Below the pieces are notes generated by a model. It had not been told where the DNA came from. It did no database searches and saw only the letters and a list, made by a program, of their open reading frames with translations. Both the position numbers and the translations under genes were made by a program. Below, in pieces: positions 8,451 to 18,153 of a DNA stretch of 47,437 bases. The stretch's first letter is position 1. The number at the start of each line of letters is the position of its first letter. This DNA comes from a virus: the IMG/VR virus record IMGVR_UViG_3300017963_001986, positions 1 to 47,437 of that record; one strand, given 5' to 3'.

Positions 8451-8988
8451 TACAGGGTCATGTTTGATAATCGGGGGCGGGTGTTCTGTTGATGAATTTG
8501 AATTTTCATTAATACCGTCTGATTGGAATGTCATGGCTGTCAATAGATGTTTTGTGGATATTGATATTGATTATCAGGTATTCGCAGATAAATATTTTTT
8601 GAAATGGATTGACCGTTATCCTATTACAGATGATCGTGTTTTGATTTCACAGTTGAAAGATGATCGGGTTGATTATAACTTTGTTTTTGACCGTGAGGTC
8701 GGATGGTCAAGACATTCAGGGTGTACGGCGTTACAAATAGCCCAGTATATCGGGTTTGATAATATTTATCTTATTGGATATGATTATTATGTATCTGATA
8801 AAATTCATTATTACGAGGGCAAATATAATACTGAAATCACCAAAGCAGAAAGCAAGGCGATTGTCAGTATGTTAAATAAATGGGTTGATGATTTTGACCG
8901 TTTCAAATGGACGGCTAATATAACAAATCTCAATCCAAAAAGTAAATTAAAAAAATTTAAATGTGAGGAGTTAAATTATGTCATTTAG
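8425..8988 (+). CDS. DUF115/GT42-like putative sugar transferase inside the tail operon
   Basis: 187 residues. It has the sialyltransferase/DUF115-type pattern: a nucleotide-binding start (SCLIIGGGCSVDEFEFSLIP, residues 12-31), VMAVNRCF (37-43), then SGCTALQIAQYIG and IYLIGYDYY (about 97-121). The known GT42 and DUF115 enzymes use CMP-sugars or act as glycan or pterin-type transferases. Two in-frame ATGs at 8425 and 8431 could start it; both lie inside the preceding gene. It overlaps the tail tube gene, so it is co-expressed with tail proteins. Family placement is by motif only; catalytic activity is not shown. Confidence 0.55.
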   Translation: MKMITELHNTGSCLIIGGGCSVDEFEFSLIPSDWNVMAVNRCFVDIDIDYQVFADKYFLKWIDRYPITDDRVLISQLKDDRVDYNFVFDREVGWSRHSGCTALQIAQYIGFDNIYLIGYDYYVSDKIHYYEGKYNTEITKAESKAIVSMLNKWVDDFDRFKWTANITNLNPKSKLKKFKCEELNYVI

Positions 8989-9496
8989 TCCAAAAGAAAA
9001 AGACAAATTTTTTCTGGGTGATTTAGACGTTTATATTGACGATGAAACATTACCAGCGTTTTATACTCGTGCTGAAAAGCCTATTCAGTTTACAGCAGAA
9101 TTTGCTGAATTTTTAGAGGGTATTCCACAGACATTAGTTCGTAAAGATTTAATCCGTTTCGGTATGGGTATTTCTTTGAGTGCTATGGAATGGACAGCCT
9201 CAATTTTCCAGTTGGCTCGTGGTGGTACACTTGATGCATCTAACCCGAGTTTTGACAAGTTGGATTATGGTACAGATGTTGTTGAACCCCCAATCAAGAA
9301 ATTTACTTTCGTTGGTACAAGACGTGACGACAAAAGTATTGAGTTTGTAATTTTACAGGGCAAGTCGACCGATTTTCCTGAAATTCCTACAGGTGGAACA
9401 GATTACAACGAAATACCTTTTACAGTCGAAGCATTGGTCGATGAAAGCGAATCGGACACTAACAAGAATCTTGCTTATTGGAAATTTGGAAAATAA
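8978..9496 (+). CDS. major tail (tube) protein
   Basis: 172 residues, beta-rich and close to the usual size of siphovirus tube subunits. The sequence opens with FFLGDLDVYIDDETLP, continues with a strand-rich middle, and ends with IPFTVEALVDESESDTNKN, a typical end for tube proteins. It lies directly before the tail chaperone gene and the tape measure gene, which is the fixed order in such tails. It overlaps the preceding gene by 11 bases and ends in a TAATG overlap. Confidence 0.75.
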   Translation: MSFSPKEKDKFFLGDLDVYIDDETLPAFYTRAEKPIQFTAEFAEFLEGIPQTLVRKDLIRFGMGISLSAMEWTASIFQLARGGTLDASNPSFDKLDYGTDVVEPPIKKFTFVGTRRDDKSIEFVILQGKSTDFPEIPTGGTDYNEIPFTVEALVDESESDTNKNLAYWKFGK

Positions 9497-10038
9497 TGAA
9501 AGAGATAACTTTTGAAGACATCGAGATTCTTAATGAAGAAAAACAGGTGGTTCACATTGGACCAAAGAAAAAACCTGTCGTTTTGGATATGCTGTCAATT
9601 TCACGTTACTATGATATTTTTATACCAAAGTTTCTTGAAATTATACAGCATTTTCAGAGCGTTGTCGGTAATATAACCTTGCCTACAGAGGGCAAAGAAT
9701 ACACCGACAAGGATTTAATGACGAAGTTGTATAATCAAATACAACAGGGTTTATCAAATAAGAAAGCCCGTAGATCGTTTATTAAACTTTTAAAGAGTGT
9801 CGGTTTTATGGGAATGAGTAGGGCGTATTTTGAGAAATACTGCAAAGTCCCGCAAATGATTGATATTTTCGTTCATGTTTACCGATTTAATGTCAATGGT
9901 GTAAAAAAAAAGGTCGAATTAGTGAGAAGTCTGATATTAGATACGAGTCCTCAATCACAGACCTCTATACATACGCCCTCAAAAAAGGCTGGTTTAAAGC
10001 AAGTTCTGAAGCCACGTTACCAACGGTTACCGGATTAA
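9496..10038 (+). CDS. tail assembly chaperone, short form (gpG-like)
   Basis: 180 residues from the ATG in the TAATG overlap at 9494-9498; an in-frame upstream ATG at 9478 is less likely. The protein is alpha-helical and located between tube and tape measure genes, as lambda gpG. Codons 137-139 read A AAA AAG (9906-9912) within a nine-A run, a classic -1 slippery site. Past that point this frame encodes a low-complexity tail (SPQSQTSIHTPSKKAG), whereas the -1 frame stays open to 10175. Confidence 0.7.
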   Translation: MKEITFEDIEILNEEKQVVHIGPKKKPVVLDMLSISRYYDIFIPKFLEIIQHFQSVVGNITLPTEGKEYTDKDLMTKLYNQIQQGLSNKKARRSFIKLLKSVGFMGMSRAYFEKYCKVPQMIDIFVHVYRFNVNGVKKKVELVRSLILDTSPQSQTSIHTPSKKAGLKQVLKPRYQRLPD

Positions 10039-10175
10039 ATATCCCGTTGTTGAAAATTAAATTATTAATGAGGCGGGAAAATGAGTTTGATTTTGCAAAA
10101 CAGGAATATATGGAACGCGAACGCAAGAAACAGGAATGGAAATCAAGAATGAGCCAGCGTAAAAGGATAAAATAA
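9496..10175 (+). CDS. tail assembly chaperone, -1 frameshift form (gpGT-like)
   Basis: Predicted 226-residue product: 139 codons of the zero frame through AAG at 9910-9912, then 87 codons in the -1 frame from 9912 to the TAA at 10173-10175. The -1 segment reads like a real protein (ITDLYTYALKKGWFKASSE, later NEFDFAKQEYMERERKKQEW) and has no start codon near its beginning. It ends exactly at the base before the tape measure ATG. In lambda the gpG and gpGT pair chaperone the tape measure protein; the same role is inferred here. Confidence 0.65.
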
Positions 10176-12518
10176 ATGGCAACAACAACCCAGCGATTAG
10201 AGATAGATTTAATAGTGGACTCAAAAGGGGCAATTACTGGATTAAAAAAATTCAACAAAGCAGTTGATGGAACAGATAAAAATATAAAAGAAACTCAAAA
10301 AACCATGCAGAAGTCCGAGAGTGGACTTAAAAAATTTAAAGCAGGGTGGTTAGCCGTCGCTGGTGCGGTTGTCGGTGTCACAAAAGTATTCTCAATTGGT
10401 ATAAAAAAGGCTTCAGAATTTCAAGAGGTCAACGCTAAATTCGGAACTGTTTTCCGAGGTGTTGAAAAACAGGCCGAGGCAATGGCCAAAGAGTTGGAAT
10501 CAGCTTATGGGTTGTCTGTTATTGAAAGTAGAAAATTTCTGTCGTCAACTCAAGACTTGCTCGTTCCGATGGGATTATCGAGAGAAGCGGCCGCTCAATT
10601 CTCAAGTGAAGTTGCGAAGTTGTCAGTTGATTTAGGTTCATTTAATAATATGCCGACTGCACAGGTTATGGCAGATATTCAATCGGCTCTTGTTGGAAAT
10701 TTTGAGACAACAAAAAAATATGGTGTTGTATTAAATGAGACAGCAATCAAACAACGTATATTTGAAGATACAGGTGTTAAGGTCAAAGGTGTTGTTGATG
10801 CTCAAACTAAGGCGTTAACAGCTCTGAAACTTATTCAGGAAGGGTCGGCTGATGCTCAAGGCGATTTTATCAGGACTCAAGAATCCTTTGCAAATCAGAG
10901 CAAAGTTTTATCATCAAATTTAGAAAATTTAGGGGTTGCTCTTGGTCAAAAGATTTTACCATTTTTAACACCTATCATAAGTAAATTTAATGAATGGCTA
11001 ACCCCTGAAAAAGATTTGACGTCTTTGACTATGGATTTAATAAAATTACAGGGTCAGCATTCAGATGTTGTAAAAAAACTTGAAAAAGCAAGAAAAGATA
11101 ACAACAAACAGGCCGAGAGGGAAGCAAATCTTGATAAAGAATTGATAGAAATAAAAATAGTAGAGAAAATAAGAGATATTAGCTTAAGATATAAAGAACT
11201 TCAATCTAATCAAAAAAGAGTTAATCAGGAGAATGAACTTTTTAAAACACGGTCAGAAAAATTAACAGATGTTTTATTAGAACAGGAAGGGGATATAATA
11301 AAGCTTGACAAGGCGACAAGAGATTATTTAAAAACTGCTGGATTTTGGCTACGGGCAGAGGAGAGTAGAGAAAAGGTATCAAGAACTGCTTCAATATTAG
11401 CGAAAGGGTCAAATGAAAGCAGAATAGAGGCGATTAAATTAACACAGGATGAATCAAGTGCAGTTGATATATACGCTAAAACTTTAAAAGGGCGTAGCGA
11501 TATAGAACAGAAATTAGTATTATTGACAAAAGGATTCGCAGATGTTATAAGAGAAAAGATAAAACTACTTGAAGAAGATACTGAAAAAACAAACGATAAC
11601 ACCAATGCAAAAGATGAAAATAACGGAGTGACAGAAAAAGCAAAAGCCAATCTTGAAGCATTTAATCAGTATATACAGGAAAGTCGAGAAGCGGAAATGT
11701 CTGAAAGAGAGCTTGCTATAGAGAGAGAAAATCAGGCGTATGATCAGGCATTGTTAAATTTAAAAGATAACTTAGATAAAAAACTTATATCACAAAAAGA
11801 ATACAACATAAAAGTCGAACAATTAAACAAACAGCATGAATATAATAAAAATAAAATTTACACAGAAGGTGTCGGTAAAATAACAAAAGTAGAAGCGGAA
11901 AGACGGGAAAAGTCAGAAGAAAATGCACAGGCTTTTAGAGATGCCTGGAATACGGCAATTGGTCAAACAGTATCAAATTATGCACAGGGTATTACAGAAA
12001 TGATATTCGCTGGTGAAATGTGGAGAAAAAACTTTATTGATTTTATGAAAGATATGATAATAGCATTAGGGAAAATGATTGTACAACTATTGATAACAAA
12101 GGCGATAATGGCTTCGCTCGGTGGCATAGGGCTTATATTTGAAGACGGCGGGTTGGTTCCGAAAGCCGAGGATGGTGGTTTGTTATCAGGTGCTTCACAT
12201 GCTCAGGGCGGGGTAAACGTTGAAGCCGAGGGCGGAGAGTATATTGTAAGCAAAAAAAATGTAACATCCGAAACACTGCCATTGTTACATGCAATAAATA
12301 ACGGTTTTAAAGGCACATCAAAAATGGCCGTTGCAAATTCACCATATACAGGATATGCGAATGGCGGAATGGTTGATAATTCTAATAACAGCAAAAGCAG
12401 TGTTGTTACAATAGAGAATATAAATATCCCTGAGACAGATCCACGAGAATTATTAAATGGACTTGTCGAGGCAGGTGATGATATGGGAATTAATTTAATA
12501 AATAGAGGTCAGGCATAA
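10176..12518 (+). CDS. tape measure protein
   Basis: 780 residues, strongly helical. The Lys-rich N-terminus is followed by a hydrophobic segment near residues 58-75 (WLAVAGAVVGVTKVFSIG), long coiled-coil stretches (about 290-400 and 480-590), and a second hydrophobic stretch near 630-660 (MIIALGKMIVQLLITKAIM). It ends with a Gly-rich region typical of lambda-like tape measures. At about 0.15 nm per residue it predicts a tail near 115 nm. The start directly follows the stop of the frameshift product. Confidence 0.85.
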   Translation: MATTTQRLEIDLIVDSKGAITGLKKFNKAVDGTDKNIKETQKTMQKSESGLKKFKAGWLAVAGAVVGVTKVFSIGIKKASEFQEVNAKFGTVFRGVEKQAEAMAKELESAYGLSVIESRKFLSSTQDLLVPMGLSREAAAQFSSEVAKLSVDLGSFNNMPTAQVMADIQSALVGNFETTKKYGVVLNETAIKQRIFEDTGVKVKGVVDAQTKALTALKLIQEGSADAQGDFIRTQESFANQSKVLSSNLENLGVALGQKILPFLTPIISKFNEWLTPEKDLTSLTMDLIKLQGQHSDVVKKLEKARKDNNKQAEREANLDKELIEIKIVEKIRDISLRYKELQSNQKRVNQENELFKTRSEKLTDVLLEQEGDIIKLDKATRDYLKTAGFWLRAEESREKVSRTASILAKGSNESRIEAIKLTQDESSAVDIYAKTLKGRSDIEQKLVLLTKGFADVIREKIKLLEEDTEKTNDNTNAKDENNGVTEKAKANLEAFNQYIQESREAEMSERELAIERENQAYDQALLNLKDNLDKKLISQKEYNIKVEQLNKQHEYNKNKIYTEGVGKITKVEAERREKSEENAQAFRDAWNTAIGQTVSNYAQGITEMIFAGEMWRKNFIDFMKDMIIALGKMIVQLLITKAIMASLGGIGLIFEDGGLVPKAEDGGLLSGASHAQGGVNVEAEGGEYIVSKKNVTSETLPLLHAINNGFKGTSKMAVANSPYTGYANGGMVDNSNNSKSSVVTIENINIPETDPRELLNGLVEAGDDMGINLINRGQA

Positions 12519-15500
12519 TGGCAGAAAAAATACAGATAGATTATGATTTTTTAAAAGAATATTTAGAATCAGATAATAACGTTATAGGTGCGACGACTGA
12601 TTTAACATTACGAACGGTTGAAACAAGTAATGACTCAAACACTAAATATGTTCGTAAATTTGGTACACCGTATGAAATAACACAGGTTACTGATTTAACA
12701 GAACCGAGTTCAAATTTAAATTTTTTAATAAAAACAATTGACGATGAAACTATAGCAGGAAGATTGAACGGGTTTAATTTTAATACTGTAAAAGAAAAAC
12801 TTAATGATAATACAGGTAATAATTCTAATTCTATAGATATAGATTCAAATGGTATAACCCATATTATATATTATGATGATATTTTAAATGGATTGTACTA
12901 TTTAAATAATTTGAATTATATCTGGAATAAAGAATTGATTTTATCATCAAGTTCAATAAATTATAGCAGAATGAGAATTGATTCTAATGATAAAATTCAT
13001 GTTGCTTTAATAAATGAAAATGATGAGGTTATTTATTTAAATAATACTGCAGGTATATGGTCGTCAACTACAGTTGATAATTCTACAACAAATACAGAAT
13101 CAGATATAGATTTAGATTCAAACAATTATGCACATATAGTATATAAAGATTTAGATAATTTAAAAATAAGATATGCAGAAAATACAGCGGGCTCTTTTTC
13201 AAAAACAGAGATAGGTGATTGTGATTCCAGTATAGGAACTTCAATAGCAGTTGATACGTCGAATAAAATTCACATAGCTTTTTCAGACGATTCAGATAAT
13301 CTCGAATATGCCACTAATGCTACTGGTAGCTGGGTTAATACAGATATTTTTACGGCAGGATTAGTCACTGAGGGATTATCAATTGACACTGATTCAAATG
13401 ATTATGCGCATATATCATATTATGATGGTGTTACAGTTCCATCAACTCAGGATTTAAAATATGCAACTAATAAATCCGGGTCATGGGTAGATAGTACTAT
13501 AGATAGTACTGGAGACGTAGGCCGATTTTCATCAATTAATATAGATTCATCTGATAAAGTTCATATTTCATATAATGATTTAACTAATACAAATTTAAAA
13601 TATGCTACAGATACTACCGGCTCTTTTGTTATTTCTGTACTTGATACAGATAATACTGATACAGTAAAATATTCTAATTTAAAAACCGATTCTTCTGATA
13701 GGATCAATGTAGTATTTAATGCTAATGAATTAAGAGCTATATATTCCATCTCTTCAATAACTCTCATTGATTCTAAGGCTATTTACATTCAAGTTGATTC
13801 ATTCGGTGGTGGTACAATGGATACAACCGAAACGATAGATACAGATGTTGACCCGTCAGGATTGACTTTTAACTTCCCAGCGGAAACAATAGCAGATACT
13901 AAAACAGTTGTATATTATTTATCATCAACTACATCAACATATTATAATTCTGATTTAACGATAGGCGGAGACAGACATACTCCGACAGGTACTTCGTCAC
14001 TACCGTATTTTATCGTTCAAGATGCTATAGATGATATAGGCGGGGCGTTTACAATTGTTGAAATATTAGATTCTGCGACATATGAAGAAACATTATTAAT
14101 AAATGATGCAAGCACGGTTTTACAGTCTTCACTCGGACAAACACCAACATTGAAATCTGTTGAGGCAGGGTCAAGAGAAAGCCGGGAAATTTTGCATGAT
14201 GGGAATAATACAGATACTATATATGTTAAAAAAACAGGGAATGATTCAACGGGTGATGGAACATATCAATTACCGTTTTTAACAATACAACATGCACACG
14301 ATAATCTCGGAGGTAAATCATATATTAATATTTTGGATTCTTTAGAATATAATGAGGATTTGGATATTACAAATTCAATAACTTTAGAGCCGGCATATGG
14401 CAATATTCCAATTTTAACAGGTAGTGGAAATAATATGACTATTAATACTGCCAGTGCCATAATATCAGGGTTTAATGTACAATATACAGGTGTATCAACA
14501 TCTATTAATCCCACGTCTGCAGGGCTCGATACTGAAATATATGATTGTTCAATTCAATCAACAACGAACGGAATATTAATTGATTCTGCACCATTTTCAG
14601 GTTTAATAAAAAGAAATGTAATTCAGAAATGTTCGTGGGGAATACGATTAACCGGAACAGATGACGGTTCTGTATTTGATGGGAATGTAATTAGTAGATG
14701 TACATGGGGTATATCATTACTGCCGTCATCTTCACCGTCTGGGTCTGTAATAACAAATAATATAGTATATGACTGTTCTCAAATAGGTATAGAATTAAAC
14801 GGTACGGACAGTGGGACGTGTGAAGATAATACTATTTTCTCAAATTCAAAAGGTCTTAATATTGGAACTTTAACAACTGGATATACAGTAAGAAACATTA
14901 TTTCATATAATAATACAACCTATGATATTGAAGATGAAGGGTCTACACATACAATAACGTATTCGTGTTGGGTCACAAATTCTGGATTTACAAGCGGTGC
15001 TGGGAATGTCAATAGTGACCCTATTTTTTGTAATGATACCGTCACACCGTATAAACTCGGTATAGCGTCTGACTCACCATGTTATAGAACAGGATTGTCT
15101 GGTGCTGATATGGGTGCTGATTTAAAACATCTGGAAATACAAGCAAACGATGTCGTTGTTAATGGTATTATATTCAATGGTGGTGAGTATACAAATAATT
15201 CAATATATCTTGAAGACACCACAAATTACACGGGAATAGAAATAAGATGGTGTGATGTTAAAGAATATCAGGGTATAGGTGTTGACTTATATGATAATGA
15301 TACAAATATAGAATCAATTATATCTAATTGTCTTGTTTATAATAATGGCGATGGTATAAAATGGGCTTACGGTGGCAACTCTTTAAGTGAATCAATAGTA
15401 TATAACAACAGTAAGTTTGGTTTATGGAGCAACTACCTTACATCAACTATTGACCATTGCGTTTTTTATTTAAATCAATATGGTACATATATTGAATCAA

Positions 15501-16600
15501 ATTCAGGAGTTATAACAATAACAAATAGTATATATTATGATAACAGTATATATGGCATTTACTCGGAAATATCAATACAAATAAGTTATTGTTGTATAAC
15601 GGATTCCGTTGAGAATATTGATATCTCTGACTCAAGCAATATTAATGATGATCCGCTGTTTAAAGATTTGACTTCTGGAAATGAAGATTTTCATTTAAAA
15701 TCCGAGTCTGGTGGTTTTTTTATTGAGAGCCCATGTGTTGAATCGGCAAGCGATGGAACTGATATTGGAGCCTATGATACAACAAGAACTATTACAAATG
15801 TATCATGGACTAAATATGTATTAGATGTAAATCCTACTAATATGAATATTGATGCAATGTCAAAAGGGCAGGTTAAATTTACCGATGTATTAGGTGCTCA
15901 ATCGTTATGGGCTAAAGCGCATAAAATATCATTACCTATAAAATGGGCGGATAATAGATACACAACGGAGACTCAAAGGAAAAAAATACAGTATTTGTCT
16001 TCTTTGATTCCGACAAGGGAAAACGGAAAAACAAAATCTGAATGTTTGATTCGTGTACATTTATTACCAACAACATTGATAGATACCGGGACGAGTGCCA
16101 CAATTGATGCAACGGCTAAAACGTTGACAGATTCAACAAAATCGCTGGTTGAAAATGAAATGAAGGGTTTTAATATTGCCGTTAAATTTGATTCCGGGTC
16201 AAATATGGTGATTAACGCCACGGCTAAAACTGGATATGTCAGCGGTGAATCATGGACAGTTAACGAATGGACGGGGTATTTTTTGAAATACAACGGATAT
16301 ACCTATTACATATTGTCAAATACAGCAGATACATTAACTCTGTCAGATCCGCATTCGACGTTAGTTAGTGCGACAATTACATGGTCAATCGAAAAGTATT
16401 TTGAGATTGAAAAAAATACAGATACCGTTTATACTGTTATTGATAATGATAGTGAACTTGTCAGCGGTACTTATGATTACTATGTTGATTTTATAATTTG
16501 CAGGGTGTCTAATTCAAAATTTCAGTACAGTCAACCTATATATAACTACGAAAAAGAACATTGGAAAACAGGATATAGTTTAATGTTGGAGCAGGCTTAA
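12518..16600 (+). CDS. giant tail protein: beta-propeller plus parallel beta-helix
   Basis: 1360 residues. Residues about 100-410 hold repeated units of roughly 45 residues built on a DSNxxxHIxYxD and LKYATNxTGSW pattern (at least six), which suggests a beta-propeller. Residues about 470-1090 have DUF1565/pectate-lyase-like right-handed beta-helix features: GTSSLPYFIVQDAIDDIGG and DGTYQLPFLTIQHAHDN, then short Asn-rich rungs. The last 250 residues form another domain (KWADNRYTTETQRKKIQYL) like distal tail proteins. It overlaps the tape measure stop by one base. Probably the tail tip and receptor or glycan-binding part; enzymatic depolymerase activity is possible but no catalytic residues were identified. 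Confidence 0.65.
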   Translation: MAEKIQIDYDFLKEYLESDNNVIGATTDLTLRTVETSNDSNTKYVRKFGTPYEITQVTDLTEPSSNLNFLIKTIDDETIAGRLNGFNFNTVKEKLNDNTGNNSNSIDIDSNGITHIIYYDDILNGLYYLNNLNYIWNKELILSSSSINYSRMRIDSNDKIHVALINENDEVIYLNNTAGIWSSTTVDNSTTNTESDIDLDSNNYAHIVYKDLDNLKIRYAENTAGSFSKTEIGDCDSSIGTSIAVDTSNKIHIAFSDDSDNLEYATNATGSWVNTDIFTAGLVTEGLSIDTDSNDYAHISYYDGVTVPSTQDLKYATNKSGSWVDSTIDSTGDVGRFSSINIDSSDKVHISYNDLTNTNLKYATDTTGSFVISVLDTDNTDTVKYSNLKTDSSDRINVVFNANELRAIYSISSITLIDSKAIYIQVDSFGGGTMDTTETIDTDVDPSGLTFNFPAETIADTKTVVYYLSSTTSTYYNSDLTIGGDRHTPTGTSSLPYFIVQDAIDDIGGAFTIVEILDSATYEETLLINDASTVLQSSLGQTPTLKSVEAGSRESREILHDGNNTDTIYVKKTGNDSTGDGTYQLPFLTIQHAHDNLGGKSYINILDSLEYNEDLDITNSITLEPAYGNIPILTGSGNNMTINTASAIISGFNVQYTGVSTSINPTSAGLDTEIYDCSIQSTTNGILIDSAPFSGLIKRNVIQKCSWGIRLTGTDDGSVFDGNVISRCTWGISLLPSSSPSGSVITNNIVYDCSQIGIELNGTDSGTCEDNTIFSNSKGLNIGTLTTGYTVRNIISYNNTTYDIEDEGSTHTITYSCWVTNSGFTSGAGNVNSDPIFCNDTVTPYKLGIASDSPCYRTGLSGADMGADLKHLEIQANDVVVNGIIFNGGEYTNNSIYLEDTTNYTGIEIRWCDVKEYQGIGVDLYDNDTNIESIISNCLVYNNGDGIKWAYGGNSLSESIVYNNSKFGLWSNYLTSTIDHCVFYLNQYGTYIESNSGVITITNSIYYDNSIYGIYSEISIQISYCCITDSVENIDISDSSNINDDPLFKDLTSGNEDFHLKSESGGFFIESPCVESASDGTDIGAYDTTRTITNVSWTKYVLDVNPTNMNIDAMSKGQVKFTDVLGAQSLWAKAHKISLPIKWADNRYTTETQRKKIQYLSSLIPTRENGKTKSECLIRVHLLPTTLIDTGTSATIDATAKTLTDSTKSLVENEMKGFNIAVKFDSGSNMVINATAKTGYVSGESWTVNEWTGYFLKYNGYTYYILSNTADTLTLSDPHSTLVSATITWSIEKYFEIEKNTDTVYTVIDNDSELVSGTYDYYVDFIICRVSNSKFQYSQPIYNYEKEHWKTGYSLMLEQA

Positions 16601-16601
16601 T

Positions 16602-17717
16602 ATGGATCCACAGGTTTTATTACTCGGACAAGATCTTTATGCACTGAGAAAAGTGAGCAGTATTTTTAACGTTGAAGAAGAAAAAACTTTCCGTAAAAGC
16701 AAACTTATAACAAATAATTATGTTTTAAATGTTGATAATGAAGATGATTTTTTTACTCCTGATAATCAGGGTTCCATATTTAATGGCGCGAACTGGCGTT
16801 ATTCTGAATTAGAAATTATTGATGAAAATGGTATTGAAATATGGCGCGGTATATTGTGGGACATAGTCAGAAAACATGAAGGGAAAAAGGCGCGGTTGAT
16901 ATTTAAAAACAGTTATTTCCAGTATGGTAATAATGCAATAGTTTACACATCAGCCGACTGGGAAACTCCGGCATCGGCATTTAAAAATATATGTGATCAA
17001 ATAGGATTTACAGAATACAATCAAAAATCGGTTACGACAAGCGATTCATTATTTGACGATAACAACTGTTTTATTAAAATTGATTATACGCAGGCGGATG
17101 GAATTAAATTTATTGAGGCTATTCAAAAAATAGCAGATTTCAGTAATTCCGATTTATATGTTCATTTAGATGAATTGTATTTTGTTCATTGGACACCGTT
17201 CACGGGCGGTGTTAAATTTGAGATTGATGTTGATAAAAAAGGGGTTGACGCGTCAAACAAAGTTAAAATAGCCCCGACGGTTGATAGCCCAGAGAGTACA
17301 TTAATCAACGATTACAGTATTGATTATTATGATAGCAGTGGTACACCCGCGACGGACTCGGCTAATAATAATATCGGTTCTTTGTCACGGTCAAAGTTTG
17401 GTACACATAGTTTATCTGAATTCAGGACTGGGGCCGGAAATCAAATAGTATTCAAAGACAAAACAAGCGCCGTTTATATGGGGGAGAGTTTTATTCGCGA
17501 ATCCCATGTAGGTGATCTCGCAAGAACACCTAACATAAAACAGAGATGTCAACTTTCATTATTTTCGGATCACAAAGATTTAATAACATTAGGAACATTT
17601 GTCAGAATGAATTTTTCAGATGAAAACTGGTCAAATAAAATATATGAGGTTTTTAAATTTAAAATTAACAGGGAAAAAGATCAAATTGATCTGTTATTAT
17701 TCGAGGTTAACGAATGA
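16602..17717 (+). CDS. baseplate hub/tail-tip protein
   Basis: 371 residues. Placed after the large tail protein and with a pattern of baseplate hub proteins: early strands VLNVDNEDDFFTPDN, then ELEIIDENGIEIWRGILWD, a helical middle with ASAFKNICDQIGF and IKFIEAIQKIADFS (the hub fold often has such motifs), and a C-terminal strand region. It probably sits at the tail tip around the tape measure end. Separated by one base from the gene before and overlapping the next by ATGA. Confidence 0.6.
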   Translation: MDPQVLLLGQDLYALRKVSSIFNVEEEKTFRKSKLITNNYVLNVDNEDDFFTPDNQGSIFNGANWRYSELEIIDENGIEIWRGILWDIVRKHEGKKARLIFKNSYFQYGNNAIVYTSADWETPASAFKNICDQIGFTEYNQKSVTTSDSLFDDNNCFIKIDYTQADGIKFIEAIQKIADFSNSDLYVHLDELYFVHWTPFTGGVKFEIDVDKKGVDASNKVKIAPTVDSPESTLINDYSIDYYDSSGTPATDSANNNIGSLSRSKFGTHSLSEFRTGAGNQIVFKDKTSAVYMGESFIRESHVGDLARTPNIKQRCQLSLFSDHKDLITLGTFVRMNFSDENWSNKIYEVFKFKINREKDQIDLLLFEVNE

Positions 17718-18145
17718 GCGAAGTTTATGATTATAAACAGATAGCACATGAACATGATGTATTGAAATCCCGTGTAGATCAGGCATATAGTACAGTGATG
17801 TTTGATAGCACGATTAATATTTATACAAATTTATCCCAGGGAAATATGGGTGCGTGGACTGGAATAGACTTGAGTGCTCATGTTCCATCTAACGTGGATT
17901 CAATCATAGCTCAATTATATTTGCGCCCATCTTCAAACGCGTACTGGAGAGGTCGGCTTTCCCGTACAGGTACAGTAGCTAACGCCAACTTAGATATTTA
18001 TTCGTTTAATATTAATAGATATGTTGTTAATATGGGGCATCAAAAACTATCGTCAACAACGGTTTATTATTTATTCGAGCGATTAAGTGGGGCTGGGTTG
18101 AGTACGGCTCAAATACGATTATACGGATATACAGTTCCAATATAG
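17714..18145 (+). CDS. minor tail or fibre protein
   Basis: 143 residues. A short N-terminal helix with a repeated HEHD type motif (IAHEHDVLKSRVDQAYS) is followed by a beta-sandwich-like domain (WTGIDLSAHVPSNVDSIIAQ and RGRLSRTGTV). This looks like a trimeric fibre tip attached by a coiled coil. No closer assignment. Confidence 0.5.
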   Translation: MSEVYDYKQIAHEHDVLKSRVDQAYSTVMFDSTINIYTNLSQGNMGAWTGIDLSAHVPSNVDSIIAQLYLRPSSNAYWRGRLSRTGTVANANLDIYSFNINRYVVNMGHQKLSSTTVYYLFERLSGAGLSTAQIRLYGYTVPI

Positions 18146-18153
18146 GAGTTAAT

